From NCBI GenBank assembly GCA_030147065.1, contig JASLAP010000026.1, positions 1 to 25,349 on the forward strand: 25,349 nt of DNA, given 5' to 3'. Made by a program: the position numbers and the translations under genes. This document shows positions 6,773 through 13,731 of the stretch, in pieces; the first letter of the stretch is position 1; each line of letters starts with the position of its first letter. Source of the DNA: Pseudonocardia sp. (lineage in GTDB: Bacteria > Actinomycetota > Actinomycetes > Mycobacteriales > Pseudonocardiaceae). A model generated the notes under the pieces. It had not been told where the DNA came from and did not search any database. It saw only the letters and a list, made by a program, of their open reading frames with translations.

Positions 6773-7429
6773 TCAGGTCGGGTCCCCGATCGTCCGCAGC
6801 TCGGCGCACTCGGGCGCCTGCTCGACCGCGTTGCGCAGCTCCGGGTCGGCGGTCAGCGTGGCCAGCGCCTGCACGTTGTTGCCCATCGCGCCCAGCACGT
6901 TGGCGCCGGCCACCACGGCCTGGCCGATGCTCACCGGGTCGCCAGGGGTGGCCGCGTCGATCTGCTCGCGCGCCTCGGCCGCGTCCTCGCGCAGGTCGGT
7001 GATCTGCTCCTGGACCTCCTGGGCCAGCTCCTCGCCGCCCTCCACGGGCGGCGCGCCGAGCGCGCCGATCTCCTGCTGGGCCTGCTCGGCCTGGTTCTGG
7101 GCCTCGGTGAGGTAGTCGCGGTAGGCCTGCTGCGCGGCCTCCGGCGCGGTGACGTCGACCGGCGGCGGGGTGCGCAGGGTCTGCGCCACCGGGATCAGCG
7201 TCCGGCACACCGAGCCGGTCCAGGAGACCGCCTCGGGCTGGGCGATGCCGTCGGCGTCCCCGGTGGCGTCGGGTTCGGCGGTGGGCGCGGGGACGGGGGC
7301 GGGTGCGGGCAACGGGTCCGGACCGACCGGTTCGTCGGTCGCGCAACCGGCCAGGACGATGCCGGCGGTGGCGGTGAGGGCGATCAGCGGGCTCACCCGG
7401 CGCCGCGCGCCGGATCGGGTGGCGATCAT
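6773..7429 (-). CDS. Secreted lipoprotein, function unknown
   Basis: A 218-residue protein with a basic n-region, hydrophobic core and lipobox VLAG-Cys29, so it should be exported and lipidated on the outer face of the membrane. Residues 35-60 are a Pro/Ala/Asp spacer (APAPVPAPTAEPD) typical of actinobacterial cell-wall crossing. Residues about 90-170 are Gln/Glu/Ala-rich and helical, probably a coiled coil (QNQAEQAQQEIGAL; QEQITDLREDAAEAREQID). Two further cysteines, in SVCRTL and PECAEL near the two ends of the mature domain, could form a disulfide. SD GGAAGGAG lies upstream of ATG 7429. It reads in the same direction as usp, 118 bp away. No family recognised. Confidence 0.75.
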   Translation of the reverse strand: MIATRSGARRRVSPLIALTATAGIVLAGCATDEPVGPDPLPAPAPVPAPTAEPDATGDADGIAQPEAVSWTGSVCRTLIPVAQTLRTPPPVDVTAPEAAQQAYRDYLTEAQNQAEQAQQEIGALGAPPVEGGEELAQEVQEQITDLREDAAEAREQIDAATPGDPVSIGQAVVAGANVLGAMGNNVQALATLTADPELRNAVEQAPECAELRTIGDPT

Positions 7430-7880
7430 TCTTTCGCTCCTTCCTCGAGCGGTGCGCGTCGGCTCCGCCGCACGGCCCGGCCGGATCCGGCCGGGCCGGA
7501 ATGCTGACGGAGGAGGCGTTCCCGGGCTTCCCGACGGCTATCTGGCGGCGAGCTTGCGATCGTGGGCCGTCGGGTCGACGACCCCGCCGGCCGACGGAGC
7601 ACGGGCGGCCGCGACCTCCGAAAAGCCGCTTTCACCTGCTGGAACGTGACAAATGAGACGTTCCGGGCGGGCTTGGAGATTGATCGCAAAACTTACGAAG
7701 ATAATCGGGATCCGGTACTGGTGGGCGCCGGCCGGGCGATGCGGACCTGACAACTATCTGACAGTTGCCGGAAATGATCTCGATTTCGTAACGGATGATC
7801 GGAGCAATGCCCTCCGCTCGATTCCGGTATTCGGTTCCCTTACGTTCGCTCCGACGACCGATCGATCGAAGGGGAGCAGG
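7430..7880. other. 451-bp intergenic region with AT-richer half upstream of ehuB
   Basis: No convincing gene. The first 210 bp have normal GC. From about 7640 to 7870 the base composition drops markedly (for example AAAACTTACGAAGATAAT near 7687), marking a long regulatory leader for the ehu operon. It contains the inverted repeat at 7749-7767, the self-complementary CGATCGATCG at 7859-7868, and the ehuB SD GGGGAG at 7871-7876. A 62-codon open frame at 7562-7750 and an in-frame upstream extension of ehuB from 7653 have no SD or family support and are not called. Confidence 0.6.
7749..7767. promoter_or_regulatory. Operator-like repeat upstream of ehuB
   Basis: GACAACT (7749-7755) and GACAGTT (7760-7766) form an 11-bp-phased direct repeat, and CAACT (7751-7755) with AGTTG (7763-7767) forms an inverted repeat around ATCTGAC. 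It lies about 130 bp before the ehuB start. A related arrangement (GACAATT twice, 10-bp phase) occurs 142 bp before ectA. A common regulator is an inference. Confidence 0.35.
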
Positions 7881-8810
7881 ATGACGCAGCGATCCTGGAG
7901 CCGGCGCGACTTCCTCCGCCGGGCCGCCGCGGCCGGTGCGTTCGCGATCGGGGGCGCGACGGTGGCGTCCGCCTGCACGGCGGTGCCGTCCGGTGGTGGC
8001 GGCGGCGACGGGGCGGGCGAGGGCGAGGGGACCCTGGAGCGGGCCCGCGCGGCCGGCACGATCCGGGTCGGCATCGCCAACGAGGCGCCCTACGGCTTCA
8101 CGAACGAGCAGGGCCAGGTGACCGGCGAGTCGGTCGAGGTCGCCCGGGCCGTGCTGGGCCGGCTCGGCATCCCCGAGCTGGAGGCGACCACCGTGGAGTT
8201 CGGCGAGCTGATCCCCGGGCTGACCCTGTCGCGCCAGTTCGACATGGTGACCGCCGGGATGTTCATCACCCCGGAGCGGTGCCGGGCCGCGGCGTTCTCG
8301 GCCCCGGACTACACCGCCCCGACCGCGTTCCTGGTCCCGCAGGGCAACCCGGCCGGGGTGACCACGTTCGACGCGGTCCGCGACCAGAACCTGACGCTCG
8401 CGGTGCTCAGCGGCGCGGTCGAGCAGGGCTACGCCACCGACAGCGGGATCCCGGAGGGTCAGCTCCAGGTACTGGGCGACCAGAACGCCCTGCTGCAGGC
8501 GGTGACCACCGGGCGCGCCGACGCCGCCGCGCTGACCAACATCTCGCTCAACGACGTGGTGTCCAAGAACCCCGGGGCGCCGGTGGAGGTCACCGCCGGG
8601 TTCTTCCCGGTGATCGACGGCGAGGAGCTCGTCTCGGCCGGCGGGTTCGTGTTCCGCCAGGGCGAGGACGACATCCTGCAGGCGTTCAACACCGAGCTGA
8701 AGGCGTTGCAGGAGTCGGGCGAGTGGCTGACCATCGTCGAGCCGTTCGGCTTCACCCAGGACAACCTGCCCGGTCCGGACGTCACCACGGAGAGCCTCTG
8801 CGCGGCCTGA
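7881..8810 (+). CDS. ehuB: Ectoine/hydroxyectoine ABC transporter substrate-binding lipoprotein EhuB
   Basis: A 309-residue polar-amino-acid-type solute-binding protein. The N-terminus has a twin-arginine signal (SRRDFLRR, residues 7-14) and a lipobox ASA-Cys32, so it is probably a Tat-exported lipoprotein at the membrane surface. A Gly/Glu-rich linker follows, then the binding domain starting GTIRVGIANEAPYGFTNEQG, typical of EhuB; the GxVTGESVEVARAVL and FDMVTAGMFITPERC segments also match the family. ATG 7881 is preceded by GGGGAGCAGG. It captures ectoine and 5-hydroxyectoine for EhuC/EhuD and the EhuA ATPase encoded directly downstream. The gene order B-C-D-A differs from the ehuABCD order of Sinorhizobium. 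No eut catabolic genes are visible here, so the system may serve osmoprotectant recovery rather than nutrition. Confidence 0.93.
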   Translation: MTQRSWSRRDFLRRAAAAGAFAIGGATVASACTAVPSGGGGGDGAGEGEGTLERARAAGTIRVGIANEAPYGFTNEQGQVTGESVEVARAVLGRLGIPELEATTVEFGELIPGLTLSRQFDMVTAGMFITPERCRAAAFSAPDYTAPTAFLVPQGNPAGVTTFDAVRDQNLTLAVLSGAVEQGYATDSGIPEGQLQVLGDQNALLQAVTTGRADAAALTNISLNDVVSKNPGAPVEVTAGFFPVIDGEELVSAGGFVFRQGEDDILQAFNTELKALQESGEWLTIVEPFGFTQDNLPGPDVTTESLCAA

Positions 8811-8820
8811 GGGGCCGGGC

Positions 8821-9531
8821 GTGGTCGACAACCTCCCGCTGATCCTGTCGTTCCTGCTGGCGGGGGTGCCGCCGACGGTGATCGCCACCGTCGGCGGCAT
8901 CGCGCTGACGATCGTGCTGTCCTTCGCCGCCGGGCTGGCGCTGGTCGCCCGGTCCCGGCTGGTCCGCACGGTGAGCCGGGTCTACGTCGAGTTCTTCCGG
9001 GGCACCTCCGAGGTGGTCCAGCTGTTCTGGATCTTCTTCGTGCTGCCGGCCCTGGTCGGGTACCAGATCATCCCGCTCGGGGCCGGGATCGTGGTGCTCG
9101 GGCTCAACCACGGCGCGTACGGCGCGGAGATCGTGCGCGGCGCGGTGCAGTCGGTGCCGCCCGCCCAGCACGAGGGGGCGCGCGCGCTCGGGCTGTCGCC
9201 GCGGGACCGGATGCTGCGGGTGATCCTGCCCCAGGCGCTGGTGGAGATGCTGCCCTCGTTCAACAACCTGTTCATCCAGCTGCTCAAGAGCACCGCGCTG
9301 CTGTCGTTGGTCGTCGTGGACGAGGTGGTGCGGCAGGGCCAGCTGCTGGTGCCCAACCTGGGCGTGGGGGAGAAGCTGACCATCTACCTCGTCGAGCTGC
9401 TGATCTTCTTGCTGCTCTCGGTGCTGATCACGGCGGGGATGCGGTGGCTGGAGCGCCGGGCCGCCGCGCGGGTCGGGCGCACGTCCGCGCTCGTCCGCCG
9501 GGCGCGCTCCGCGGTCGGGACGGCGTCGTGA
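8821..9531 (+). CDS. ehuC: Ectoine/hydroxyectoine ABC transporter permease EhuC
   Basis: A 236-residue inner-membrane permease of the His/Glu/Gln/Arg/opine group. About five helices are visible, with FFRGTSEVVQLFWIFFVLP after TM2 and the EAA-type coupling loop EGARALGLSPRDRMLRVILPQAL at about residues 119-141, which docks on the ATPase. GTG 8821 follows the ehuB stop by 10 bp with GAGGGG as SD. The C-terminus is an Arg-rich cytoplasmic tail. It overlaps the start of ehuD by 4 nt (GTGA), which indicates translational coupling. It pairs with EhuD to form the heterodimeric channel of the ectoine importer. Confidence 0.92.
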   Translation: MVDNLPLILSFLLAGVPPTVIATVGGIALTIVLSFAAGLALVARSRLVRTVSRVYVEFFRGTSEVVQLFWIFFVLPALVGYQIIPLGAGIVVLGLNHGAYGAEIVRGAVQSVPPAQHEGARALGLSPRDRMLRVILPQALVEMLPSFNNLFIQLLKSTALLSLVVVDEVVRQGQLLVPNLGVGEKLTIYLVELLIFLLLSVLITAGMRWLERRAAARVGRTSALVRRARSAVGTAS

Positions 9532-10187
9532 ACGACCTGTGGGACTGGGGTTACGCGCTGGAGATCCTGCCGGCGCTGTGGCGCGGCCTGCAGGTCACCC
9601 TGCTGGCCACGCTGCTGGGATCGCTGCTGGCCTTCGCGCTGGGGCTGGTGTTCGCCGTCGTCCAGCGCAACCGGGTGCCGGTGCTGCACCGGGTGGTGTG
9701 GGCGTTCGTGGAGTTCTGGCGCAGCACCCCGCTGCTGGTCCAGGCCTACGTCATCTACCAGGTGCTGCCCGACGTGGGCATCACGCTGGGGTCGCTGTCG
9801 GCCGGGGTGATCGCGCTCGGCCTGCACTACGCCTGCTACACCTCCGAGGTGTACCGGGCCGGGATCGACGCGGTACCCAAGGGGCAGTGGGAGGCGGCGG
9901 CCGCGCTCAGCCTGCCGCGCTCGCGGGTCTGGCTCGGGGTGATCCTGCCGCAGGCGGTGCCCCGGGTGCTGCCCGCGCTGGGCAACTACGTCATCTCGAT
10001 GTTCAAGGAGGTGCCGCTGCTGCTGGCCATCGGCCTGGTCGAGGTGGTGACGGTGGCCCGCCAGCTCACCGCCGAGACCTTCCGCCCGGTCGAGCCGCTC
10101 ACCCTGGCCGGGATCCTGTTCCTGCTGATCAGCTACCCCGCCTCGATCCTGGTGCGGAGACTGGAGCGCCGTGTCGGTGTCCTCTGA
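9528..10187 (+). CDS. ehuD: Ectoine/hydroxyectoine ABC transporter permease EhuD
   Basis: A 219-residue permease. It starts at the GTG of a GTGA overlap with ehuC (first residues VNDLWDWGYALEILP). An in-frame extension to 9444 is rejected because it would lie inside ehuC. It contains the family segment FWRSTPLLVQAYVIYQVLPD and the EAA loop WEAAAALSLPRSRVWLGVILPQ at about residues 122-143. It forms the second half of the translocation pore with EhuC. Its last 17 nt overlap the start of ehuA, so all four genes are tightly coupled. Confidence 0.92.
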   Translation: MNDLWDWGYALEILPALWRGLQVTLLATLLGSLLAFALGLVFAVVQRNRVPVLHRVVWAFVEFWRSTPLLVQAYVIYQVLPDVGITLGSLSAGVIALGLHYACYTSEVYRAGIDAVPKGQWEAAAALSLPRSRVWLGVILPQAVPRVLPALGNYVISMFKEVPLLLAIGLVEVVTVARQLTAETFRPVEPLTLAGILFLLISYPASILVRRLERRVGVL

Positions 10188-10956
10188 TCCGATGATCGTC
10201 TTCGAGGGGGTGGAGAAGCGCTTCGGCGACGCCGTCGTGCTCTCCGGCCTGGACTTCACCGTCGCCCCCGGCGAGCACGTCACGCTGATCGGCCCGTCCG
10301 GGTCGGGCAAGACCACGATCCTGCGGATGCTCATGGGCCTGGAGTCGGTGGACGGCGGCACCATCAAGGTGGCCGGGCGGTGGCTGTCGCACATGGAGCG
10401 CGGCGGCAAGCTGGTCCCCGCCGACGAGAAGTACTCCCGCGAGGTGCGCAAGCGCATCGGGATGGTGTTCCAGCAGTTCAACCTGTTCCCGAACATGACC
10501 GTGCGGGGCAACCTGATCGAGGCGCCCACCCGGGTGCTGGGGCTGTCCAAGGCCGAGGCGAACGAGCGCGCGGTCGAGCTGCTGGACATGGTCGGGCTCG
10601 GGGAGAAGATCGACGAGCACCCGTCGCGGCTGTCCGGGGGGCAGCAGCAGCGGGTGGCGATCGCCCGCGCGCTGGCCATGCGCCCCGACGTCCTGCTGCT
10701 CGACGAGGTGACCTCGGCGCTGGACCCGGAGCTGGTGGCCGGGGTGCTGCGGGTGCTGCGCGAGATCGGCGAGACGACCGACATCACGATCCTGTGCGTC
10801 ACCCACGAGATGGGCTTCGCCCGTGACTTCTCCCACCGGGTGATGATGTTCGACGGCGGCCGGGTGATCGAGCAGGGCCCGCCGGAGCAGCTGTTCACCG
10901 CCCCGGAGCACCCGCGGACCCGGGAGTTCCTCGCCGCGGTGCTCGAACGCGGCTGA
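10171..10956 (+). CDS. ehuA: Ectoine/hydroxyectoine ABC transporter ATP-binding protein EhuA
   Basis: A 261-residue ABC ATPase with all expected motifs in order: Walker A GPSGSGKTT (residues 41-49), Q-loop VFQQFNLFPNM, signature LSGGQQQR, Walker B VLLLDEVTSALDPE and H-loop VTHEMGF. It energises uptake through EhuC/EhuD. GTG 10171 has GGAG 4 nt upstream and overlaps ehuD by 17 nt. An ATG at 10192, just after the ehuD stop, is an alternative that loses only seven non-conserved residues. It is the last gene of the ehuBCDA operon. Confidence 0.93.
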   Translation: MSVSSDPMIVFEGVEKRFGDAVVLSGLDFTVAPGEHVTLIGPSGSGKTTILRMLMGLESVDGGTIKVAGRWLSHMERGGKLVPADEKYSREVRKRIGMVFQQFNLFPNMTVRGNLIEAPTRVLGLSKAEANERAVELLDMVGLGEKIDEHPSRLSGGQQQRVAIARALAMRPDVLLLDEVTSALDPELVAGVLRVLREIGETTDITILCVTHEMGFARDFSHRVMMFDGGRVIEQGPPEQLFTAPEHPRTREFLAAVLERG

Positions 10957-11005
10957 CCGGGCGGCGGTCGTCAGCAGCTCGTCAGGTGCACCCGGTTCCG
11001 CCCGG
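10957..11005 (+). terminator. Possible weak hairpin after ehuA
   Basis: CCGGGCGG (10957-10964) and CCGCCCGG (10998-11005) are perfect complements, but the loop is 33 nt and there is no T-run. It begins directly after the ehuA stop. It may mark the end of the operon, though readthrough into the next gene is quite possible. Confidence 0.25.
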
Positions 11006-11061
11006 CCCGCCGCGGGTAGGCCCGTGCGACGGCCGCCCTTCAGCGCCGGTGAGGAGTCGAG

Positions 11062-11823
11062 GTGCCGGAGCAGCAACCGATCCCGCACGCCGCGCCGGCC
11101 GACCGGGCGGGTGCCGCGCGGGCCGACGACGACCAGGACGCCGAGTCCGGACTGGCCCGGGCCGAGTGGCTGGCCCGGCGGCTGGACAAGCCGATGGGCG
11201 TGCTCGGGGTGGTGTTCCTGCTGATCGTGCTCGGGCAGGTGCTGGCCCGGGAGGACCGGACCGTCACCGCCTTCGCGGTCGCGGGCTGGGTGCTGTGGAC
11301 GGTCTTCGTCGCGGAGTTCGTGCTGCGCGCGGTCGTCGCCCGGGACCGCCGGCGGTTCTGGGCCCGCAACTGGTGGCAGGTGGTGTTCCTGGTCGTGCCG
11401 TTCCTGCGGTTCGCCCGGGTGTTCTCGGTGCTGCGGCTGGCCCGGGTCGGCGCCGTCGTGTCGGCGGCGGTGCGCGGGTCCCGGTCGGCGGGCCGGCTGC
11501 TGTCCGGGCGGATCGGGTGGCTGCTGGCCGTCACCGCGGTCGTGGTGCTGGCGACCAGCCAGGCGCTGTTCGTGCTGGGTGTCTACAGCAGCTACGCCCA
11601 GGCCCTGCACGATGTGGCACTGGCCACGGTGACCGGGGAGCCGCTCGCCGCGGCCGGCGGCGTCGCCCGTGTCCTGGAGGTCGTGCTCGCGGTGTACTCG
11701 GTCGCGGTGTTCGCCACCCTGGCCGGCGCCCTGGGCGCGTTCTTCCTCGCCGGCGGGAGCGGACCCGGCGGCGCGGAGCCCGGCGCCGCGGACGGGCGGG
11801 ACGCGGCTCAGCCCGGGCCGTAG
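11062..11823 (+). CDS. Voltage-gated-channel-like membrane protein lacking the K+ filter
   Basis: A 253-residue protein with the topology of a six-TM voltage-gated channel: S1 at about 45-62, S2 at 71-93, S3/S4 at 104-135 with regularly placed arginines (R116, R119, R125, R128), S5 at 153-174, a pore-loop region, S6 at 205-229. After S6 the ending FATLAGALGAFFL matches prokaryotic K+ channels. In the pore, where TTVGYGD is expected, the sequence reads ALATVTGEPL (residues 186-195): the TVT is kept but GYG/GFG is missing. It is therefore probably not a K+-selective channel; it could be a voltage-sensing subunit, a channel of other selectivity, or an inactive relative. GTG 11062 has SD GAGGAG 5 nt upstream. 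It lies between the ectoine uptake and synthesis operons and overlaps the convergent channel gene by 16 nt. Confidence 0.75.
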   Translation: MPEQQPIPHAAPADRAGAARADDDQDAESGLARAEWLARRLDKPMGVLGVVFLLIVLGQVLAREDRTVTAFAVAGWVLWTVFVAEFVLRAVVARDRRRFWARNWWQVVFLVVPFLRFARVFSVLRLARVGAVVSAAVRGSRSAGRLLSGRIGWLLAVTAVVVLATSQALFVLGVYSSYAQALHDVALATVTGEPLAAAGGVARVLEVVLAVYSVAVFATLAGALGAFFLAGGSGPGGAEPGAADGRDAAQPGP

Positions 11824-12686
11824 CGGTGATCGGCGGCGTAGGCCGCCAGGATCTCGGTGGTCGTCCCGCCGCTGCGCAGGAACTGCCCGTCCAGCACGTC
11901 GGCCAGGTCCTCCAGCGCGCAGGCGAGCACCGCGGCGGCCGCCCGGACGTTCGGCTCGTCCGCCGCGCGCCCGCCCTCGGTCAGCTCGACCGCGGTGCCG
12001 AGCACCGCCGGCAGTGACGTCCTGCGGTCGACGTCGACGAAGTAGTAGGACGCGTTCTGCGCGGCCAGGTCCACCCGCACCTGGACGACCTCGACGGCCA
12101 GTCCGTCGAGCAGGCCGGCGGCGGTGCCCGCGTCGAGGCCGGGCAGGGCCTCGACGGTGCCGGCGCGGTCGAGCACCGCCAGCCGGGCCGCGAGCGTGCG
12201 CCGGCGCGAGAGCGCCGGGTAGATCTGCAGCACCCAGGAGGTGGCCGCGGTGATCATGGCGAAGCCGATCAGCGCCTGCAGCGGCACCGCGACGCGCAGC
12301 CAGCCGGCGTCCGGCACGACGTCGCCGAAGCCGAGGGTGGCCAGGGTGACCAGGGAGAGGTAGATCGCGTCCAGCGGCCCCCCGCGCCGGGCCGGGTCGA
12401 TCCCGGACTGCAGCACGAACGCCTCGGGCAGGTGCGGGCCGTAGACCGCGGCCCAGCCGAGGACGACCAGCACGATCCAGGTGCCGATCACCGCGAGCAT
12501 CGCGGCCGGCCCGGTGCTCGTGGCCACCCGGCCGCGGCGGCGCAGCCGCCGGGTGGCGTGCCACACGGTCCTGGTGACCGCGGTGGTCAACTCACCGCGC
12601 TCGTTCGGGCTCAGGATGGTCCGGAAGATGTCGCGCAGCACCACCGCGACCACGAGCGCCCCGGCCGCCGTGATCACCCAGCCCAC
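11808..12686 (-). CDS. Two-TM potassium channel family protein (GFG filter)
   Basis: A 292-residue protein. A first hydrophobic segment at 2-18 is followed by a basic stretch; pore module: TM at about 62-82, filter TLATLGFGD (residues 114-122), TM at about 131-157 (Ion_trans_2 type). The remaining 130 residues are a cytosolic helical domain with no RCK/TrkA nucleotide-binding motif, so gating is not obvious. It probably conducts K+ across the cytoplasmic membrane. GTG 12686 is the chosen start, preceded by a G-rich SD-like stretch. Its 3' end overlaps the filterless channel gene tail-to-tail. K+ flux is the first phase of osmotic adjustment, consistent with the flanking ectoine genes, but co-regulation is not shown. 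Confidence 0.85.
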   Translation of the reverse strand: MGWVITAAGALVVAVVLRDIFRTILSPNERGELTTAVTRTVWHATRRLRRRGRVATSTGPAAMLAVIGTWIVLVVLGWAAVYGPHLPEAFVLQSGIDPARRGGPLDAIYLSLVTLATLGFGDVVPDAGWLRVAVPLQALIGFAMITAATSWVLQIYPALSRRRTLAARLAVLDRAGTVEALPGLDAGTAAGLLDGLAVEVVQVRVDLAAQNASYYFVDVDRRTSLPAVLGTAVELTEGGRAADEPNVRAAAAVLACALEDLADVLDGQFLRSGGTTTEILAAYAADHRYGPG

Positions 12687-12758
12687 GTGCCCGCCCCCGT
12701 CGGCCTCCCGGTGGTGGTCCCTCCGCGCTGCTGATCCACGCCGCTGACTTCCCGCCCG

Positions 12759-12878
12759 GTGCGGGACGAACCTGACGAGCTCCTGACGCCCACCGACCTG
12801 ACGCCCACCGACCTGACGCCCACCGACCTGACGGTCCTCGAGGAGGAAACCGCGCCGACCACCACGGGCACCGGCTGA
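12759..12878 (+). CDS. Possible 39-residue repeat peptide (LTPTD repeats)
   Basis: GTG 12759 to TGA 12876-12878 encodes a short acidic, Thr/Pro-rich peptide: a VRDEPDE head, three LTPTD repeats, then LTVLEEETAPTTTGTG. There is no good SD and no family match, so coding status is doubtful. The 15-bp period keeps the reading frame, which is what makes it worth listing. It could also be the fossil end of a longer gene; an in-frame stop lies at 12732-12734. Confidence 0.2.
   Translation: MRDEPDELLTPTDLTPTDLTPTDLTVLEEETAPTTTGTG
12783..12832 (+). repeat. 15-bp tandem repeat, three perfect copies plus partial
   Basis: The unit CTGACGCCCACCGAC occurs perfectly at 12783-12797, 12798-12812 and 12813-12827, followed by a truncated copy starting CTGACG. 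Perfect identity suggests recent expansion by slippage. It sits in the leader of the channel gene transcribed leftward and upstream of ectA. Confidence 0.9.
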
Positions 12879-13022
12879 CGCCGCCCGCTGCGGACCCGTC
12901 GGTCAGGCCGGCTCGACCGAGCCGAAGTCGGACCGGCGCACCGCCCGCTCGGTCAGCCCGGAGCCAGTCGGCAGCGACACCGCCCGGCCCTCCAGCCGCG
13001 CCGGGCCCACCGGCCCGGATCC

Positions 13023-13039
13023 GACAATTGTCGACAATT
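13023..13039. promoter_or_regulatory. Operator-like palindrome upstream of ectA
   Basis: AATTGTCGACAATT (13026-13039) is a perfect 14-bp palindrome, interlocked with GACAATTGTC (13023-13032). GACAATT is repeated at a 10-bp step. The core TTGTCGACAA is the kind of symmetric site bound by MarR- or GntR-type regulators. It lies about 130 bp before the ectA start. Ectoine operons in other bacteria are controlled by MarR-type EctR/CosR proteins, but no such gene is in this window. Confidence 0.45.
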
Positions 13040-13150
13040 CATTTACCGGGCACCGATATCGCGCCGGTGTCGCCGCGATCCGATCGAGATATGTGGTGCT
13101 GGTCACCTTGCGACTGCCTGACGATCCGCAGAATCGCAAATCCTGGCTGT

Positions 13151-13167
13151 TAACTTCTTGCAACATG
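13151..13167 (+). promoter_or_regulatory. Candidate ectA -10 element, leaderless start
   Basis: TAACTT (13151-13156) fits a TAnnnT -10 box and lies 8 nt before the ATG at 13165. With no SD in front of that ATG, transcription starting near 13163 would give a leaderless mRNA. No good -35 is seen at 17-18 bp spacing. Confidence 0.35.
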
Positions 13168-13731
13168 CCTGTTCCTGCACCGCATGCCGCCATGCTCGAC
13201 GGGGTCCGCGGCGAGGTCCGGCTGGGCCGTCCCGAGATCCGGGACGGCGTAGCCTGTTGGGAGCTCGCCACCGCTACGCGGGTGCTCGACGTGAACTCCC
13301 GCTACGCCTACCTGCTGTGGTTCCGCGACTTCGCGGCGACCTCGGTGGTGGCCCGTTGCGCCGATGGGGACGACGACGCGGTGGTCGGGTTCGTGACCGG
13401 CTACCGGCGCCCGGACGCGCCCGACGTCCTGGTCGTGTGGCAGGTCGCGGTGCAGGAGCGGGTCCGCGGCCGGGGCGTGGCCGGGGCGATGCTCGACCAC
13501 CTGTTCTCCGCGGTGCCCGACGTGCACCACCTGGAGACCACCATCACACCCGGCAACGAGGGCTCCGCGGCGCTGTTCGCCGCGTTCGCCGCCCGGCACG
13601 GCGCGCTGCTGCGCCGTCGCGAGCTGTTCGGCACCGACCTGCTCGGGGTCGACCACGAACCGGAGTTCCTGTACCGCATCGGTCCACCGGCGCACCGATC
13701 AGCATCTGGACGAGAACGAGGGGACGAATGA
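13165..13731 (+). CDS. ectA: L-2,4-diaminobutyrate N-acetyltransferase EctA
   Basis: A 188-residue cytosolic GNAT enzyme that acetylates L-2,4-diaminobutyrate with acetyl-CoA to N-gamma-acetyl-2,4-diaminobutyrate, the second step of ectoine synthesis. The family pattern is clear: [41 protein letters not shown], acetyl-CoA loop [15 protein letters not shown] (residues 99-113) and [17 protein letters not shown] 13165 is chosen because the fold begins soon after and a -10-like box lies just upstream. A GTG at 13093 in the same frame would add 24 unrelated residues; ATG 13192 is another option. It overlaps ectB by 4 nt (ATGA) and is the first gene of ectABCD. Confidence 0.93.
   Translation: MPVPAPHAAMLDGVRGEVRLGRPEIRDGVACWELATATRVLDVNSRYAYLLWFRDFAATSVVARCADGDDDAVVGFVTGYRRPDAPDVLVVWQVAVQERVRGRGVAGAMLDHLFSAVPDVHHLETTITPGNEGSAALFAAFAARHGALLRRRELFGTDLLGVDHEPEFLYRIGPPAHRSASGRERGDE

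Larger units (their letters stand above)
12687..13164. other. 478-bp intergenic region upstream of ectA
   Basis: It contains a 15-bp tandem repeat (12783-12827) within a possible 39-codon frame, then GC-rich DNA without a convincing gene (12880-13020), then an AT-richer regulatory stretch (13021-13164) with the palindrome at 13026-13039 and the probable ectA promoter. A leftward open frame over 12903-13271 runs antisense into ectA and has no family support. Confidence 0.6.

Noticed and set aside
7562..7750. 62-codon rightward frame before ehuB
   Set aside because: No SD, no family resemblance, lies across the change in base composition of the ehu leader.
8279..8842. Alternative frames inside the ehu and ect genes
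   Set aside because: All are shadows of genes with clear motifs; Gly/Arg-rich translations without start signals.
12903..13271. Leftward 122-codon frame upstream of and into ectA
   Set aside because: Overlaps the ectA regulatory region and 5' end, no SD, no motif recognised.
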